Origin: Frankia nepalensis
GTDB taxonomy: Bacteria > Actinomycetota > Actinomycetes > Frankiales > Frankiaceae
Reading direction: 5' to 3'
Assembly: GCF_016786325.1 (NCBI RefSeq)
Contig: NZ_JADWYU010000101.1
Coordinates: 1-64,000 of the forward strand
DNA length: 64,000 nt
Shown: one piece after another, positions 8,231 to 16,894 of the stretch
How positions within the stretch are numbered: position 1 is the stretch's first letter
How the letters are laid out: each line of letters begins with the position of its first letter
Position numbers and translations under genes: made by a program
Notes under the pieces: generated by a model
Told to the model about the DNA's origin: nothing
Database searches by the model: none
The model's input: only the letters and a program-made list of their open reading frames with translations

Positions 8231-9823
8231 TCAGTACGTGCAGGAGGTGTCCGTTCCGGGGCCGGGTCCCGCCGGTGCGGTGGCCGCCCCCCCGCCGGTG
8301 GCCGCCCCGGCGGCCGGGGCCGCGCCGGCCGGCGCCGCGGACGCGGCCGGGCCCACCGCGGGCGCGGCGGCCGCGGGGCCGGCGCCCTGGACGCCGGTGA
8401 ACGAGGAGCCGATGACGAGACTCAGGCCGCCGCCGGACAGAGCGGCGTCCTCGACGGCCAGCGCGCCGGGGATCCGGGTGACCAGAGCCTTGGCGGCGCC
8501 CTCCTGGCCGGCCGGGTAGCGCACTTCGGTGGCGGCCTGGGTGGCCTCGCCGGTGCTGGCCTTCATGACGCCGCCGAAGCCGAGCGCCTTCAGGTCGGTG
8601 ACGGTCTGGCCGGCGAGCCCGTCGCGGCCCGACGAGTTGACGACCGTCGCGACGCTGACCTGGGCGGGCTCGACGACGGGCGCGTCGGCGAGCGCCGGAT
8701 CATCCTCGGGCGCCGGGCGCATGGGCGCGAGGATGGTGTTCAGCTCGTCGGTGTTCACGAACAGCACGTTGCCGTGGTAGCCGATGGTGCCCTTGTCGTC
8801 GGAGGCACCCTCGGACGGCAGCGGGACGTGGGTGGGCACGGTGATGAACTTGACCTTGCCCGGCCCCAGCTGGCTCGCCCGCTTCGCGAGCGCGAGCATC
8901 GTCTTGTTGTCGAGGTCCCACTGCAGCGACTTGCCCACCGCCGCGACCAGAGAGTTGATCTTGACTGGGTTGCTCAGGACGCCGGAGCTGGTGGCCTTGG
9001 CGAGCAGCTTGGACAGGAACTGCTGCTGGCGCGCGATGCGGTCCTTGTCGCCGTCGGGCAGGCCGTGGCGCTGGCGGACGAAGGCGAGCGCCTGCTCGCC
9101 GTTGACGTGGACGGTTCCCGGCCCGCCGACCCAGCCGCTCATCGGGTCGTTCGTGTTGGTACTGACCCGCAGCCGCCCGGAGTCGTCGTTGAAGCGTTCC
9201 TTGTGGGTCGACGGAAGGACGCAGACGTCGACGCCGCCGATGGCGTCCGTCATCTGCTTGAAGCCGGCCAGGTTGACGGTGATCGTGTGGTCGATCTTCA
9301 GCTGGGTCAGGTGCTCGAGCGTCCTGATCAGGCCGGGCACGTCGGCGTAGTTCAGGACGTTGGTGACCTTGTCCTTGCCGTCGGCGGGTGTGCCCTGGTA
9401 GCGGGTGCCGTCCTCCTTCGCCGGGACCGTGACCAGCGTGTCGCGGGGGAACGACAGCAGCGTCACCGAGCCGTCCTTGTCGAAGTGCGCGATGATCGTC
9501 GTGTCGGACCGGATGCCGACGACGGAGCTGCCGCCGTACTGGTCACCCGTGCCGTCCCTGCTGTCGTCACCCAGGAGCAGGATGTTGAGGTTGCCGGGCA
9601 CCTCCGCCGGCCGGTCTCCCTCGACGTCCCAGTCGCGCTGGGTGACGTTCTTGTCGAACTGGTTGTAGAGGAACCAGCCGACCGAGCTGAGTCCCAGCAC
9701 CAGTACGGAGAGCAGGGAGAAGCTCGCCAGCGACAGCCGCCGCAGTGAGGAGCGGCGTCGCCTCGGGCCGCGCGGGTCGAGTTCCGGAGGCAGGGTGGGG
9801 CGATCCAGGGTTGCGCGGCTCAC
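8231..9823 (-). CDS. LytR-CpsA-Psr (LCP) protein with LytR_C domain, tandem copy 1
   Basis: 530 aa from GTG 9823. This start aligns with the starts of the two paralogs and has the same GAGGAGGG site upstream; a frame open to 9922 adds 33 doubtful residues. A transmembrane helix (residues about 30-52) follows a basic tail. The LCP domain has NILLLGDDSRDGTGD, RSDTTIIAHF, LLSFPRDTLV, GFKQMTDAIGGVDVCV and FVRQRHGLPDGDKDRI, supplying the conserved Arg/Asp residues that bind the polyprenyl-pyrophosphate substrate. A LytR_C domain (VNSSGRDGLAGQTV, EVRYPAGQEG) follows, then an Ala/Gly/Pro linker and the terminal residues TSCTY. LCP enzymes transfer glycopolymers from lipid carriers to peptidoglycan outside the membrane. 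Confidence 0.92.
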   Translation of the reverse strand: MSRATLDRPTLPPELDPRGPRRRRSSLRRLSLASFSLLSVLVLGLSSVGWFLYNQFDKNVTQRDWDVEGDRPAEVPGNLNILLLGDDSRDGTGDQYGGSSVVGIRSDTTIIAHFDKDGSVTLLSFPRDTLVTVPAKEDGTRYQGTPADGKDKVTNVLNYADVPGLIRTLEHLTQLKIDHTITVNLAGFKQMTDAIGGVDVCVLPSTHKERFNDDSGRLRVSTNTNDPMSGWVGGPGTVHVNGEQALAFVRQRHGLPDGDKDRIARQQQFLSKLLAKATSSGVLSNPVKINSLVAAVGKSLQWDLDNKTMLALAKRASQLGPGKVKFITVPTHVPLPSEGASDDKGTIGYHGNVLFVNTDELNTILAPMRPAPEDDPALADAPVVEPAQVSVATVVNSSGRDGLAGQTVTDLKALGFGGVMKASTGEATQAATEVRYPAGQEGAAKALVTRIPGALAVEDAALSGGGLSLVIGSSFTGVQGAGPAAAAPAVGPAASAAPAGAAPAAGAATGGGAATAPAGPGPGTDTSCTY

Positions 9824-10420
9824 CGCGGTGCGGCCCTCCTCGACGGTCGGGACACCAGACGGACCTGGTGGATCGGTTCGGGTCGGGGCAGGCCGGCTGA
9901 TCGGGCCGGCGGGCATGCCCACGGGCGGCCGCGTGCCCCCAGCGCGCGCGGCGCGGCCCCCGTTCCGGCGCGACGTGGGCGGAACGGGCCCAGCTCAGTG
10001 TCTTTCCGGCCTTCTGGGCCGCCGCCCGCTGCGTGGGCGGCCCGGGGGCGGTCTTGCGAGCTTAGTAACAACAGATGAAGGTTGCGTTGTCGATACGCAA
10101 CGTGACGGTCTGGGCGCGGTGGTGGCCTCCCGTGCGCATCGGACCCGTGCGCGCAGGTGGGCGGGGTGCGCGGGGGTCCGGGAGGCGGCGGCTCTCGGTG
10201 GTGGCGCTCGCCGTCCGCGCGCGAAGCCGGGTAGGGGCAAACGTCCCGGACTCCACGCTCTGTTGTTGCCGGCTGGTTGGTAGCCGGATTTGTGGTTCCA
10301 ATTGTGTGCCATCGTCGGGTGCTTCGGCGGGTGGCGGTGGTAACAGTCTTCCGCGCCAATCCCGGATCCGGTGGCGCGCCAGATGCTGGCGGTTGGCCGG
10401 CCGCCCGGCCCGGGCGGCGC
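9824..10420. other. Intergenic region between LCP copies 1 and 2
   Basis: About 600 bp. It carries the 5' leader and the promoter-like box of LCP copy 1 (10060-10101). The rest, 10102-10420, is the region just downstream of copy 2. No gene is supported. Confidence 0.5.
10060..10101 (-). promoter_or_regulatory. Promoter-like box and inverted repeat upstream of LCP copy 1
   Basis: Read on the minus strand, GACAACGC, 15 bases, then TTACTAAGC (plus strand 10084-10091 and 10060-10068). The same two words at the same spacing lie upstream of LCP copy 2. A perfect inverted repeat GTTGCGT/ACGCAAC (10081-10087 and 10095-10101, 7-base loop) overlaps the first word. The box lies 237 bp before the LCP start, implying a long leader. 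Sigma factor not assigned. Confidence 0.5.
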
Positions 10421-11962
10421 TCAGTACGTGCAGGAGGTGTCGTTCCCGGCGTCCGGGGGCGGGGTCGTGGCGGTGGGGCCCGCGCCCGCTCCGGGCTGCG
10501 CGGACGAGGTCGCGCCGGGTGTCGCGGTGCCCGCGCCGGCGCCGGTGGCGTCGTCGACGCCGGTGAACGAGGACCCGAGCACGAGCTTCAGCCCGGTGCC
10601 CGCGAGGGCGGTGTCGGGGACGGCCCGCGCGCCGGGGATCTTCCCGGCGAGGGTCTTCGCCGGGCCCTCCTGGCCGGTGGGATAGCGCACCTCGGTCGGG
10701 GCCTGGAGGGTGGTGTTGCCGGTCTCCATGGCGCCGACGAAGCCCAGTGCCGCCAGGTCCTTCGCGGTCTGGGCGGCGAGCCCGGAACGGCCGGAGGCGT
10801 TGACCACGGCCGCGACGCTGACCTGGCTCGGGTCCACCGGGGGCGCGCTGGCCAGCGTCGGGTCCTCCTCCGGCTCCGCACGCATCGGGGCGAGGATCGT
10901 CTCCAGGTCCTCGGTGTTGAGGAGCAGCACCTCGCCGTGCGGGGGGATGTTGCCCCGGTCGTTGGTGGCCCCGCCCTCCGGCGGCATCGGCACGTGCGTC
11001 GGCACGGTGATGAACTTGATCTTCCCGGCGTCGAGCCCGCTGGCCCGCTTCGCGAGCTCGACCAGGCCTTCCGCGTCGAGGTCCGTCTGCATCGACTTGC
11101 CGACCGCGCCGAGCAGAGAGTTGATCTTGACCGGGTTGCTCAGGACGCCGGAGCTGGTGGCCTTGGCGAGCAGCTTGGACAGGAACTGCTGCTGGCGGCG
11201 GATCCGGTCCTTGTCGTCGTTGGGCAGGCCGTGGCGCTGGCGGACGAAGGCGAGCGCCAGTTCGCCGTTGACGTGGACGGTTCCCGGCCCGCCGACCCAG
11301 CCGCTCATCGGGTCCTTCGTGTTGGTGCTGTAGGCGTTCGCCTCCTCGACCCACTCCTTCTTGTTGCCGGGAAGAACGCAGACGTCGACGCCCCCGATGG
11401 CATCCGTCATCTGCTTGAAGCCGGCCAGGTTGATCGTGATGACGTGATTGATCGCCAGGCCGGTCAGGTCCTGCATGGTGGAGACCAGGGTGGGCAGGCC
11501 GCCGTAGTTGAGCACCTCGGTGAGCTTCAGCTTCCCGTCCCGGGGGATGCCCTCGGCGCCGTCACCACCGACCGTCACCAGCGTGTCGCGAGGAAACGAC
11601 AGCAGCGTGAGCGAGCCGTCGGCGTCGAAGTGGGCGATGATCGTCGTGTCCGAGCGCATGCCCTGGACCGCGTCGCCGCCGTACTGGTCGCCGGTGCCCT
11701 CACGGCTGTCGTCACCGAGCAGGAGGATGTTCAGGTCGCCGGGGACCTCGGCGGGCTTGTCGCCACCGCCGTCCCAGTCCTTGAGCCGGGTGATGTTGCC
11801 GTCGAGCTGGTGGAAGAAGTACCAGCCGACCGAGCTGAGCAGGAACACCAGCACCGACAGCAGCCCGAAGCTGGCCAACGAGATGCGCCGCAGCGATGAG
11901 CGGCGCCTGGTGCGAGGGCTCAGCCCCGGCGGCAGCGGACGTTCCATGGTCACGCGGCTCAC
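10421..11962 (-). CDS. LytR-CpsA-Psr (LCP) protein with LytR_C domain, tandem copy 2
   Basis: 513 aa from GTG 11962, with GAGGAGGG upstream. It is a close paralog of copy 1: transmembrane helix at about residues 28-50, LCP motifs NILLLGDDSREGTGD, RSDTTIIAHFDADGS, SFPRDTLVTV, QMTDAIGGVDVCV and FVRQRHGLPNDDKDRI. LytR_C is recognised by VNASGRSGLAAQTAKDL and EVRYPTGQEG. The tail again ends DTSCTY. Long stretches of DNA are identical to copy 1 (for example around the LSNPVKINSL segment), so this duplication is younger than the split from copy 3. The substrate glycopolymer is unknown. Confidence 0.93.
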   Translation of the reverse strand: MSRVTMERPLPPGLSPRTRRRSSLRRISLASFGLLSVLVFLLSSVGWYFFHQLDGNITRLKDWDGGGDKPAEVPGDLNILLLGDDSREGTGDQYGGDAVQGMRSDTTIIAHFDADGSLTLLSFPRDTLVTVGGDGAEGIPRDGKLKLTEVLNYGGLPTLVSTMQDLTGLAINHVITINLAGFKQMTDAIGGVDVCVLPGNKKEWVEEANAYSTNTKDPMSGWVGGPGTVHVNGELALAFVRQRHGLPNDDKDRIRRQQQFLSKLLAKATSSGVLSNPVKINSLLGAVGKSMQTDLDAEGLVELAKRASGLDAGKIKFITVPTHVPMPPEGGATNDRGNIPPHGEVLLLNTEDLETILAPMRAEPEEDPTLASAPPVDPSQVSVAAVVNASGRSGLAAQTAKDLAALGFVGAMETGNTTLQAPTEVRYPTGQEGPAKTLAGKIPGARAVPDTALAGTGLKLVLGSSFTGVDDATGAGAGTATPGATSSAQPGAGAGPTATTPPPDAGNDTSCTY

Positions 11963-12509
11963 CAGCTGCAGCCCTCCTCGCTGGGTCAGGACGACCCGAC
12001 GGGCGGGGCACCGGCGGGTACCGCGCCCGGCGGGGCGCGGGCCCGGCCCGTCGGGTGGGCACGAGGTCGCCGTGTCCGCCTGGCCTGGGGTCGCTCCCGG
12101 ATGGGCGAAGCCGGTCCGGGAGGTCGGGTCGCGCCGTCCGCGTGGTCGTCATCGAGATAGACGCCTCGCGTCGCCTGGACGTTGGGTTTGGTGGGGTCTG
12201 CTTAGTAATAGCGGACACATGCGGCGTTGTCACCGCATACGGCGCCGTAATGGCGCGCACTGGGCGTCACCCGCGTGACACCCGTCGCCGGAGACGCGCG
12301 GCCGGCGCGGCGGTGAACGCCGGCGGCGGGCCGCCGGCCAGGCTCACCGCGGCGCGGCTTCCGGCGTATGGCGGCGCGCGGCCGGGCTCACGGGCGGAGA
12401 AGCGGGCGTCCTTCGCGTGTGGGCAGTGGGGCGGGCGGGCGTGCCCGGCCGGGCCGGTCCCTGGCTGCCACGTCGGTGGGCGCGGCCGCTGGGCCTGGCG
12501 GCAGCCGGG
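11963..12509. other. Intergenic region between LCP copies 2 and 3
   Basis: About 550 bp. It holds the leader and promoter-like box of LCP copy 2 (12200-12238); 12240-12509 is downstream of copy 3. Plus-strand frames here are composition artefacts without domain features. Confidence 0.5.
12200..12238 (-). promoter_or_regulatory. Promoter-like box and inverted repeat upstream of LCP copy 2
   Basis: Minus-strand words GACAACGC and TTACTAAGC with 15 bases between them (plus strand 12224-12231 and 12200-12208), identical in sequence and spacing to the box of LCP copy 1. An inverted repeat ATGCGG/CCGCAT (12219-12224 and 12233-12238) overlaps the first word although its bases differ from the copy 1 repeat. 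The box starts 238 bp before the LCP start, against 237 bp for copy 1. Confidence 0.5.
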
Positions 12510-14039
12510 TCAGTAGGTGCAGCTGCTGGTGAGCTCCGCGGCGGTCTGCCCGGAGCGGACCGGAGGCGCCGTGCCGGCGCGGCCGCCGGCCGTCGCCGAG
12601 GGACCGGTCCCGACGCCCGTCGCGGAACGGTCGAGGCCGGCGAAGCCGGTCCCCAGGATCAGCGTGACCCGGCCGGCGCGCAGCGTGGGGTCGACGGCGA
12701 TCCTGGCCCCTGGGACGACCGCGGCGACCGCGCGCGCGTCGGCCTCCCGGCCGGGCGGGTAGCGCACCTCGCTGCCCCTGAGCGCCGCGCCTGTCCAGGT
12801 CTGCGCGGTCGTGGCCGCGAAACCGGCCGTGGCCAGCCCGTCGGCGGTCTGGTCGGCCTGGCCCGCGACACCGGTGCCGTTGTAGACGTCGACCCGTACC
12901 GCCGAGCGATCCGACACGGGTCCGGCGGGGACGCCGGCGGACGGAGGCGGCGAGCTTTCCGGCGCCTTCGCCCCGCGCAACGGGGCGAGGAAGGCGTCCA
13001 GCGTCCGCTGATCGTAGATCTGGACGGAGCCGTACACCGGCAGTTCGCCGAGCTTGTTCGCGCCCTCGGCCGGGGTCGGGGGTCGGACCGGGATCGTCTC
13101 GAACCGGATCTGGTCGGCGCGCAGTCCGCGCAGCCGGAGCGCGAGCCGCTGCAGGTCGTCGATCGTCGTCGAGTTGTCGACGGTGAGCGACCCCAGCGCC
13201 GCCCGCAGGAGCGCGTCCAGACGGGCCGGGCTGGTCAGCACCCCGGAGCTGGTGGCCTTCTCGAACACCGCGCCGATGAACTGCTGCTGGCGGTGGATCC
13301 GGTCGAAGTCGCCGTTCGGCAGCCCATGGCGCTGGCGGACGAACGCGAGCGCCTGGTCACCGTCGAGATGGTTGACGCCGACGGTCCCGGACCACCGGGA
13401 CCACGGGTCGCGCAGGTTCGAGGTGCGGCCGTCGGGGAGCGCCCGTACACACACGTTCACCCCGCCGAGGGCGTCGGTCATCTGACGGAAGCCCTCCAGG
13501 TCGACCGACACGTAGTGGTCGATCCGCACGCGGGTCAGCCGCTCGATCGTCATGGTCAGCAGCGACGGGCCCCCGGTGGTGATCGCGGAGTTCAGCTTGC
13601 CCCGGCCGTGGCCGGGGATGGCGACGAGGGTGTCGCGGGGGAAGGAGACCAGCGTCGTGGTCCCGTCCGGGGCCAGATGGGCGATCATCGTCGTGTCGGA
13701 CCGCTCGCCCTCGACGTCGCCCTGGTTCTGGAACTCGTCGCCCGTGCCGGTGCGGCTGTCGGAGCCCACGAGCAGGAAGTTCACGGCGCCGGCGTCGTCG
13801 TCGGCTGGCCGCTCGCCGTCCAGGTCGAGCTTGATCCGGGAGATCTGGCCGTCGAAGTACCGGTAGACCGTGTATCCACCGACGGCGACGACGAAGAGCA
13901 GCGCGGACAGCACTCCTGCCAGCACGGTGAACGTGCGCCGCCTGGCGCGGCCGGCGTTTCGGCGCGGAGCGCGGGGATCGAGTTCGGGGGGCAGCGTCGC
14001 TGAGGACTCCGCGGGGGGCCTTGGCGGTGCTTCCGTCAC
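12510..14039 (-). CDS. LytR-CpsA-Psr (LCP) protein with LytR_C domain, tandem copy 3
   Basis: 509 aa from GTG 14039, chosen by alignment with the paralogs and because GGGAGG stands about ten bases upstream, as in copies 1 and 2. Transmembrane helix near residues 35-58 (LAGVLSALLFVVAVGGYTVY). LCP motifs: NFLLVGSDSRTGTGD, RSDTTMIAHL, SFPRDTLVAI, GFRQMTDALGGVNVCV, FVRQRHGLPNGDFDRI. LytR_C: VYNGTGVAGQADQTADGL and EVRYPPGREAD. It is the most diverged of the three yet keeps the terminal residues SSCTY. It lies furthest upstream, with the other two following on the same strand. Acts outside the membrane on lipid-linked glycopolymer; exact substrate unknown. Confidence 0.92.
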   Translation of the reverse strand: MTEAPPRPPAESSATLPPELDPRAPRRNAGRARRRTFTVLAGVLSALLFVVAVGGYTVYRYFDGQISRIKLDLDGERPADDDAGAVNFLLVGSDSRTGTGDEFQNQGDVEGERSDTTMIAHLAPDGTTTLVSFPRDTLVAIPGHGRGKLNSAITTGGPSLLTMTIERLTRVRIDHYVSVDLEGFRQMTDALGGVNVCVRALPDGRTSNLRDPWSRWSGTVGVNHLDGDQALAFVRQRHGLPNGDFDRIHRQQQFIGAVFEKATSSGVLTSPARLDALLRAALGSLTVDNSTTIDDLQRLALRLRGLRADQIRFETIPVRPPTPAEGANKLGELPVYGSVQIYDQRTLDAFLAPLRGAKAPESSPPPSAGVPAGPVSDRSAVRVDVYNGTGVAGQADQTADGLATAGFAATTAQTWTGAALRGSEVRYPPGREADARAVAAVVPGARIAVDPTLRAGRVTLILGTGFAGLDRSATGVGTGPSATAGGRAGTAPPVRSGQTAAELTSSCTY

Positions 14040-14078
14040 CGTGGCAGCACCTCCCGCTCCGCACGGGTGAATCCCCGA

Positions 14079-14117
14079 GCAGCGTTGTAGCCCTACGAAC
14101 TCATGTTGACACTCAAC
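14079..14117 (-). promoter_or_regulatory. Candidate promoter region of LCP copy 3 with inverted repeat
   Basis: Contains a perfect inverted repeat GTTGA/TCAAC (14105-14109 and 14113-14117, 3-base loop). On the minus strand GTCAAC and GGCTACAACGC stand at roughly the spacing of the two boxes of copies 1 and 2, but the words are only partly alike. It is about 50-75 bp before the start, so the long leader of copies 1 and 2 is missing. Confidence 0.3.
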
Positions 14118-14268
14118 GTACCCGTTTGCGGTCGCGCGTATCCGCCGCCCCCGCCTCGATGAGGGCGACGGTTCCATGTGAGGACGCGTGGGCACGGAGC
14201 AGACGCGCGGGAGCGCGGGAGCGCCCCAACGCGCGAGCCCGCGAGGGGCCTGCCGGCCCGCCGAACCC

Positions 14269-16386
14269 CTAGGACGAGACCGCCGGCTCGGGAGACCCAC
14301 CGGCGGCCGCGACGGCCGGCTGGGAGACGGCCGCCGCCGGCGGCTCCCGGTGGTCGCCGTCGCCCGGCCGCCCCGGCCAGTCCCGGCCCGCGCCACGGGA
14401 GACGGCGACCAGCGTCAGCGCCACGAGCGCGGCCGTCACGATGAGGATGGCCCAGGTGACGCCGACGGGGAACGGAGCCCAGCGGGCGATCGCCGCGGCG
14501 GCGTCGGGGACGCGGGCGGGAGTGAAGGCGACCTCGCGGCCGAGCCAGTAGTAGCTGACGATCGCGAGCAGCGCGAACGCCTGCATGAGCACGGCGCCGG
14601 CCAGCATCACCAGCGGCGTCCAGCGCGCCCGCCGGCCCAGCAGCCAGGCCAGCCCCGCCGCGGCCACGACCGCGAGGCCGACGATGCCGAGATAGAGGTA
14701 GCGGCCCTGCACCGCGATGCCGCGGGTGTACCGCTCGTACTCCGCCCAGCTGCGCTGCCCGACCGTCATGTACGCGAACGCGGCCGGCAGCAGCAGTACC
14801 GCGGGCGTCAGGAGCCGGGCCAGCCGGGCACGCCGCGCCGGCCGGCTCGTGGCCGTGGGCTGGGCCGGAATGGCCGGAATGGCCGGGACGGCTGGGTCCG
14901 GCGGCCCTCCCCGCCCGGCGAGGCCAGTGGCGAGGCCCGTCCCGGCGAGGACCAGGACGACGACCGTGGCCGCGACGATCGCGACCGGGGTCAGCTGTGG
15001 CGGCTCGAACATGCCCAGCCCGGCCCAGAACCGGTTGAACATCGTCTGGACGAAGTACCACAGCCAGGTCCAGAACGAGTCGGGCAGCAGCAGCGGCTCG
15101 CGACGCGGCGGGTTGGTCGCCCAGCCGTTCGGCTGGAGCGCCCCGTAAAGCACCACGTTGCGCACCCACCACCAGCCGCCGGCGACGGCCCCGATGCCGA
15201 GCGCGACAAGCGCCGGCGTCCAGGGAAGCGACGCGGCGACGGCACGCAGCCGCCCGCGCGCCGTGAGATCCCCGGCCGGCGCCGGTCGCCCCTCGCGGGT
15301 CCGCCACCACCCGGCCAGGTACGCGGCGACGACCATCGCCGGCAGCGGCAGCGCGGTCCCCTTGGACAGCAGCGCCACCGTCAGCCACGCCCCGGCGAGG
15401 GCCGCGGTGCGCAGCCGGCGGTCGCCGCCCAGCACGCCCGCGAGAACGAACGTCAGCGCGGCGGTGGACAGCATCAGGATGCCGTCGTTGTTGAACGACG
15501 AGCCGACGCGCGAGAGCCCCGGAACGGCCAGCGGCAGCACCGCCGCGCCCCGCGCGACCGCCTCCGACAGCCCCAGCCGGCGCGCCGTCGCCCAGGCCAG
15601 CAGGGGCAGCGGCGCGACCAGCAGCATGTTGAGGACGCGCAGGACGTAGACCTGCTGGTCGTAGGCCCAGTCGTCGGCGGACAGCGCCCACAGCAGCCCC
15701 GCGCCGGCCGCGTAGACCAGCGGAGGGTGCTGCACCATCTGGTTCGACAGCCGGCCGTCGGTCACCCCGTCGGGGCCGCCGAGCTCGTCGAACGAGCCGC
15801 GGTCGGGGCGCGCGGTCGGGGTGATCTCGGCGAAGGACTCCGCGCCCCGCCGCTTGCCGCCGGACTGGAACATGTCCTGGTACGCGCCCCGGTCGAAGTC
15901 GTCCGAGGTCGCGGCGACACCCTTGGACAGCATCTTCTCGCCCGGCCCCGGCCAGCCGTCGCCGTTCTGCAGCCCGTAGACCATGTCGACGTGCTGCGCC
16001 TCGTCGTAGCCGGCCCAGGTCGGATAGATCACCGAGTAGGTGGCGAGCAGCGCGACGTGCAGTGCCGTGATCAACAGCACAATGGCGGGCAGCCGGCGGG
16101 CGAGGCCGCCCACCGCCGCGAGCGCCCGGCGTGGCCGGGGCGGTTCCTGGGGCATGCCGATCTGGCTTACGCCGTCCGGGTGGCTTGCGCCTGGGGCCGG
16201 CGCGCTCCGGTTCGGAGCTGGCGCCGCCGCCGCGTCGCGTTGGCCGGCGCCGTCAGGGGCGGCCTGCTCCGTGTCGTCGGCCGCCCGGTCGGCGGTGTCG
16301 GTGCTTTCGCTGATCGTCGGCTCCGTGGTTGCCTGCTGCCGCGGCCAGGGTGTGGCCCGCGCATCCAGGTTCGGCCTCTGGACCAT
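14269..16386 (-). CDS. DUF2142-type polytopic membrane protein (GT-C-like)
   Basis: 705 aa from ATG 16386. An Ala/Pro-rich cytoplasmic tail of about 95 residues precedes the first helix (LPAIVLLITALHVALLATYSV), which leads into YPTWAGYDEAQHVDMVYGL, the acidic DE...H loop found in DUF2142 and other GT-C-fold proteins. Further features are NQMVQHPPLVY and SSFNNDGILMLSTAALTF, then about ten hydrophobic segments. GT-C enzymes use polyprenyl-phosphate sugars outside the membrane; the activity of DUF2142 proteins is not established. Homologous in plan to 28027-30384 and 58171-60534. It follows no obvious operon. Three 12-bp repeats overlap its start codon. Confidence 0.82.
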   Translation of the reverse strand: MVQRPNLDARATPWPRQQATTEPTISESTDTADRAADDTEQAAPDGAGQRDAAAAPAPNRSAPAPGASHPDGVSQIGMPQEPPRPRRALAAVGGLARRLPAIVLLITALHVALLATYSVIYPTWAGYDEAQHVDMVYGLQNGDGWPGPGEKMLSKGVAATSDDFDRGAYQDMFQSGGKRRGAESFAEITPTARPDRGSFDELGGPDGVTDGRLSNQMVQHPPLVYAAGAGLLWALSADDWAYDQQVYVLRVLNMLLVAPLPLLAWATARRLGLSEAVARGAAVLPLAVPGLSRVGSSFNNDGILMLSTAALTFVLAGVLGGDRRLRTAALAGAWLTVALLSKGTALPLPAMVVAAYLAGWWRTREGRPAPAGDLTARGRLRAVAASLPWTPALVALGIGAVAGGWWWVRNVVLYGALQPNGWATNPPRREPLLLPDSFWTWLWYFVQTMFNRFWAGLGMFEPPQLTPVAIVAATVVVLVLAGTGLATGLAGRGGPPDPAVPAIPAIPAQPTATSRPARRARLARLLTPAVLLLPAAFAYMTVGQRSWAEYERYTRGIAVQGRYLYLGIVGLAVVAAAGLAWLLGRRARWTPLVMLAGAVLMQAFALLAIVSYYWLGREVAFTPARVPDAAAAIARWAPFPVGVTWAILIVTAALVALTLVAVSRGAGRDWPGRPGDGDHREPPAAAVSQPAVAAAGGSPEPAVSS

Positions 16387-16424
16387 GTCTGGTAATGACC
16401 GTGTCTGGCGCTGACCGTGTCTGG
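16381..16424. repeat. Three 12-bp direct repeats at 16-bp period over the start of the DUF2142-type gene
   Basis: GACCATGTCTGG at 16381-16392, GACCGTGTCTGG at 16397-16408 and 16413-16424. The first copy contains the complement of the ATG start at 16384-16386. Regular spacing suggests a repressor site or, if the start is wrong, a leader repeat. Confidence 0.55.
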
Positions 16425-16894
16425 TTGGCCTGGTATGGACCGCACCCGCCTGCCCAGCCTAGACGAACGGATCCCGCGCTCCCGTCGGCGGGCGGTGGGC
16501 TCCGCGTCACCCCCTCCCGGCGATGTGCCGCCGCCTCCCGGCGATGCGCCGCCGGCTCCCGGCGATGTGCCGCCGCCTCCCGGCGATGTGCCGCCGCCTC
16601 CCGGCGATGTGCCGCCGCCTCCCGGCGATGTGCCGCCGGCTCCCGGCGATGTGCCGCCGCGGCCGGCGGGTGGCCGGGAAGACCGGCCGCCGCGCCGTCA
16701 GGTCGGGCGAAGCCCGGCATCGGGGGGTCCTGGGACCCGGAGTCCGCGCCAGCGGATCCTTGGGAGAGGTTTCGCGGGCGGCGTCGCGGATCGTCGGGAA
16801 GCCACCGGTGGGCAAACGGGACGGCCCGTCTCGGTGCCGAGCCGAAACCTGACGTGGATGCCGGGTTGTGCGCCGGTCTGCCAGACTGCGAACC
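16387..16894. other. Divergent intergenic region with minisatellite
   Basis: About 500 bp between the DUF2142-type gene and rfbD. It holds the 16381-16424 repeats and the 21-bp tandem array at 16516-16662. A plus-strand frame 16417-16962 would encode PGDVPPP heptads but has no other support and overlaps rfbD. Confidence 0.5.
16516..16662. repeat. Tandem array, seven copies of a 21-bp unit
   Basis: Unit CCCGGCGATGTGCCGCCGCC plus T, exactly 21 bp, seven copies; copies 2, 6 and 7 carry point changes (copy 2 has GCGCC for GTGCC, copies 2 and 6 have GGCT ends, copy 7 GCGG). The period is a multiple of three, so all frames stay open through it. Confidence 0.9.

Noticed and set aside
16516-16662. 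CRISPR array
   Set aside because: Units are directly adjacent 21-bp copies without unique spacers; no cas genes are present.
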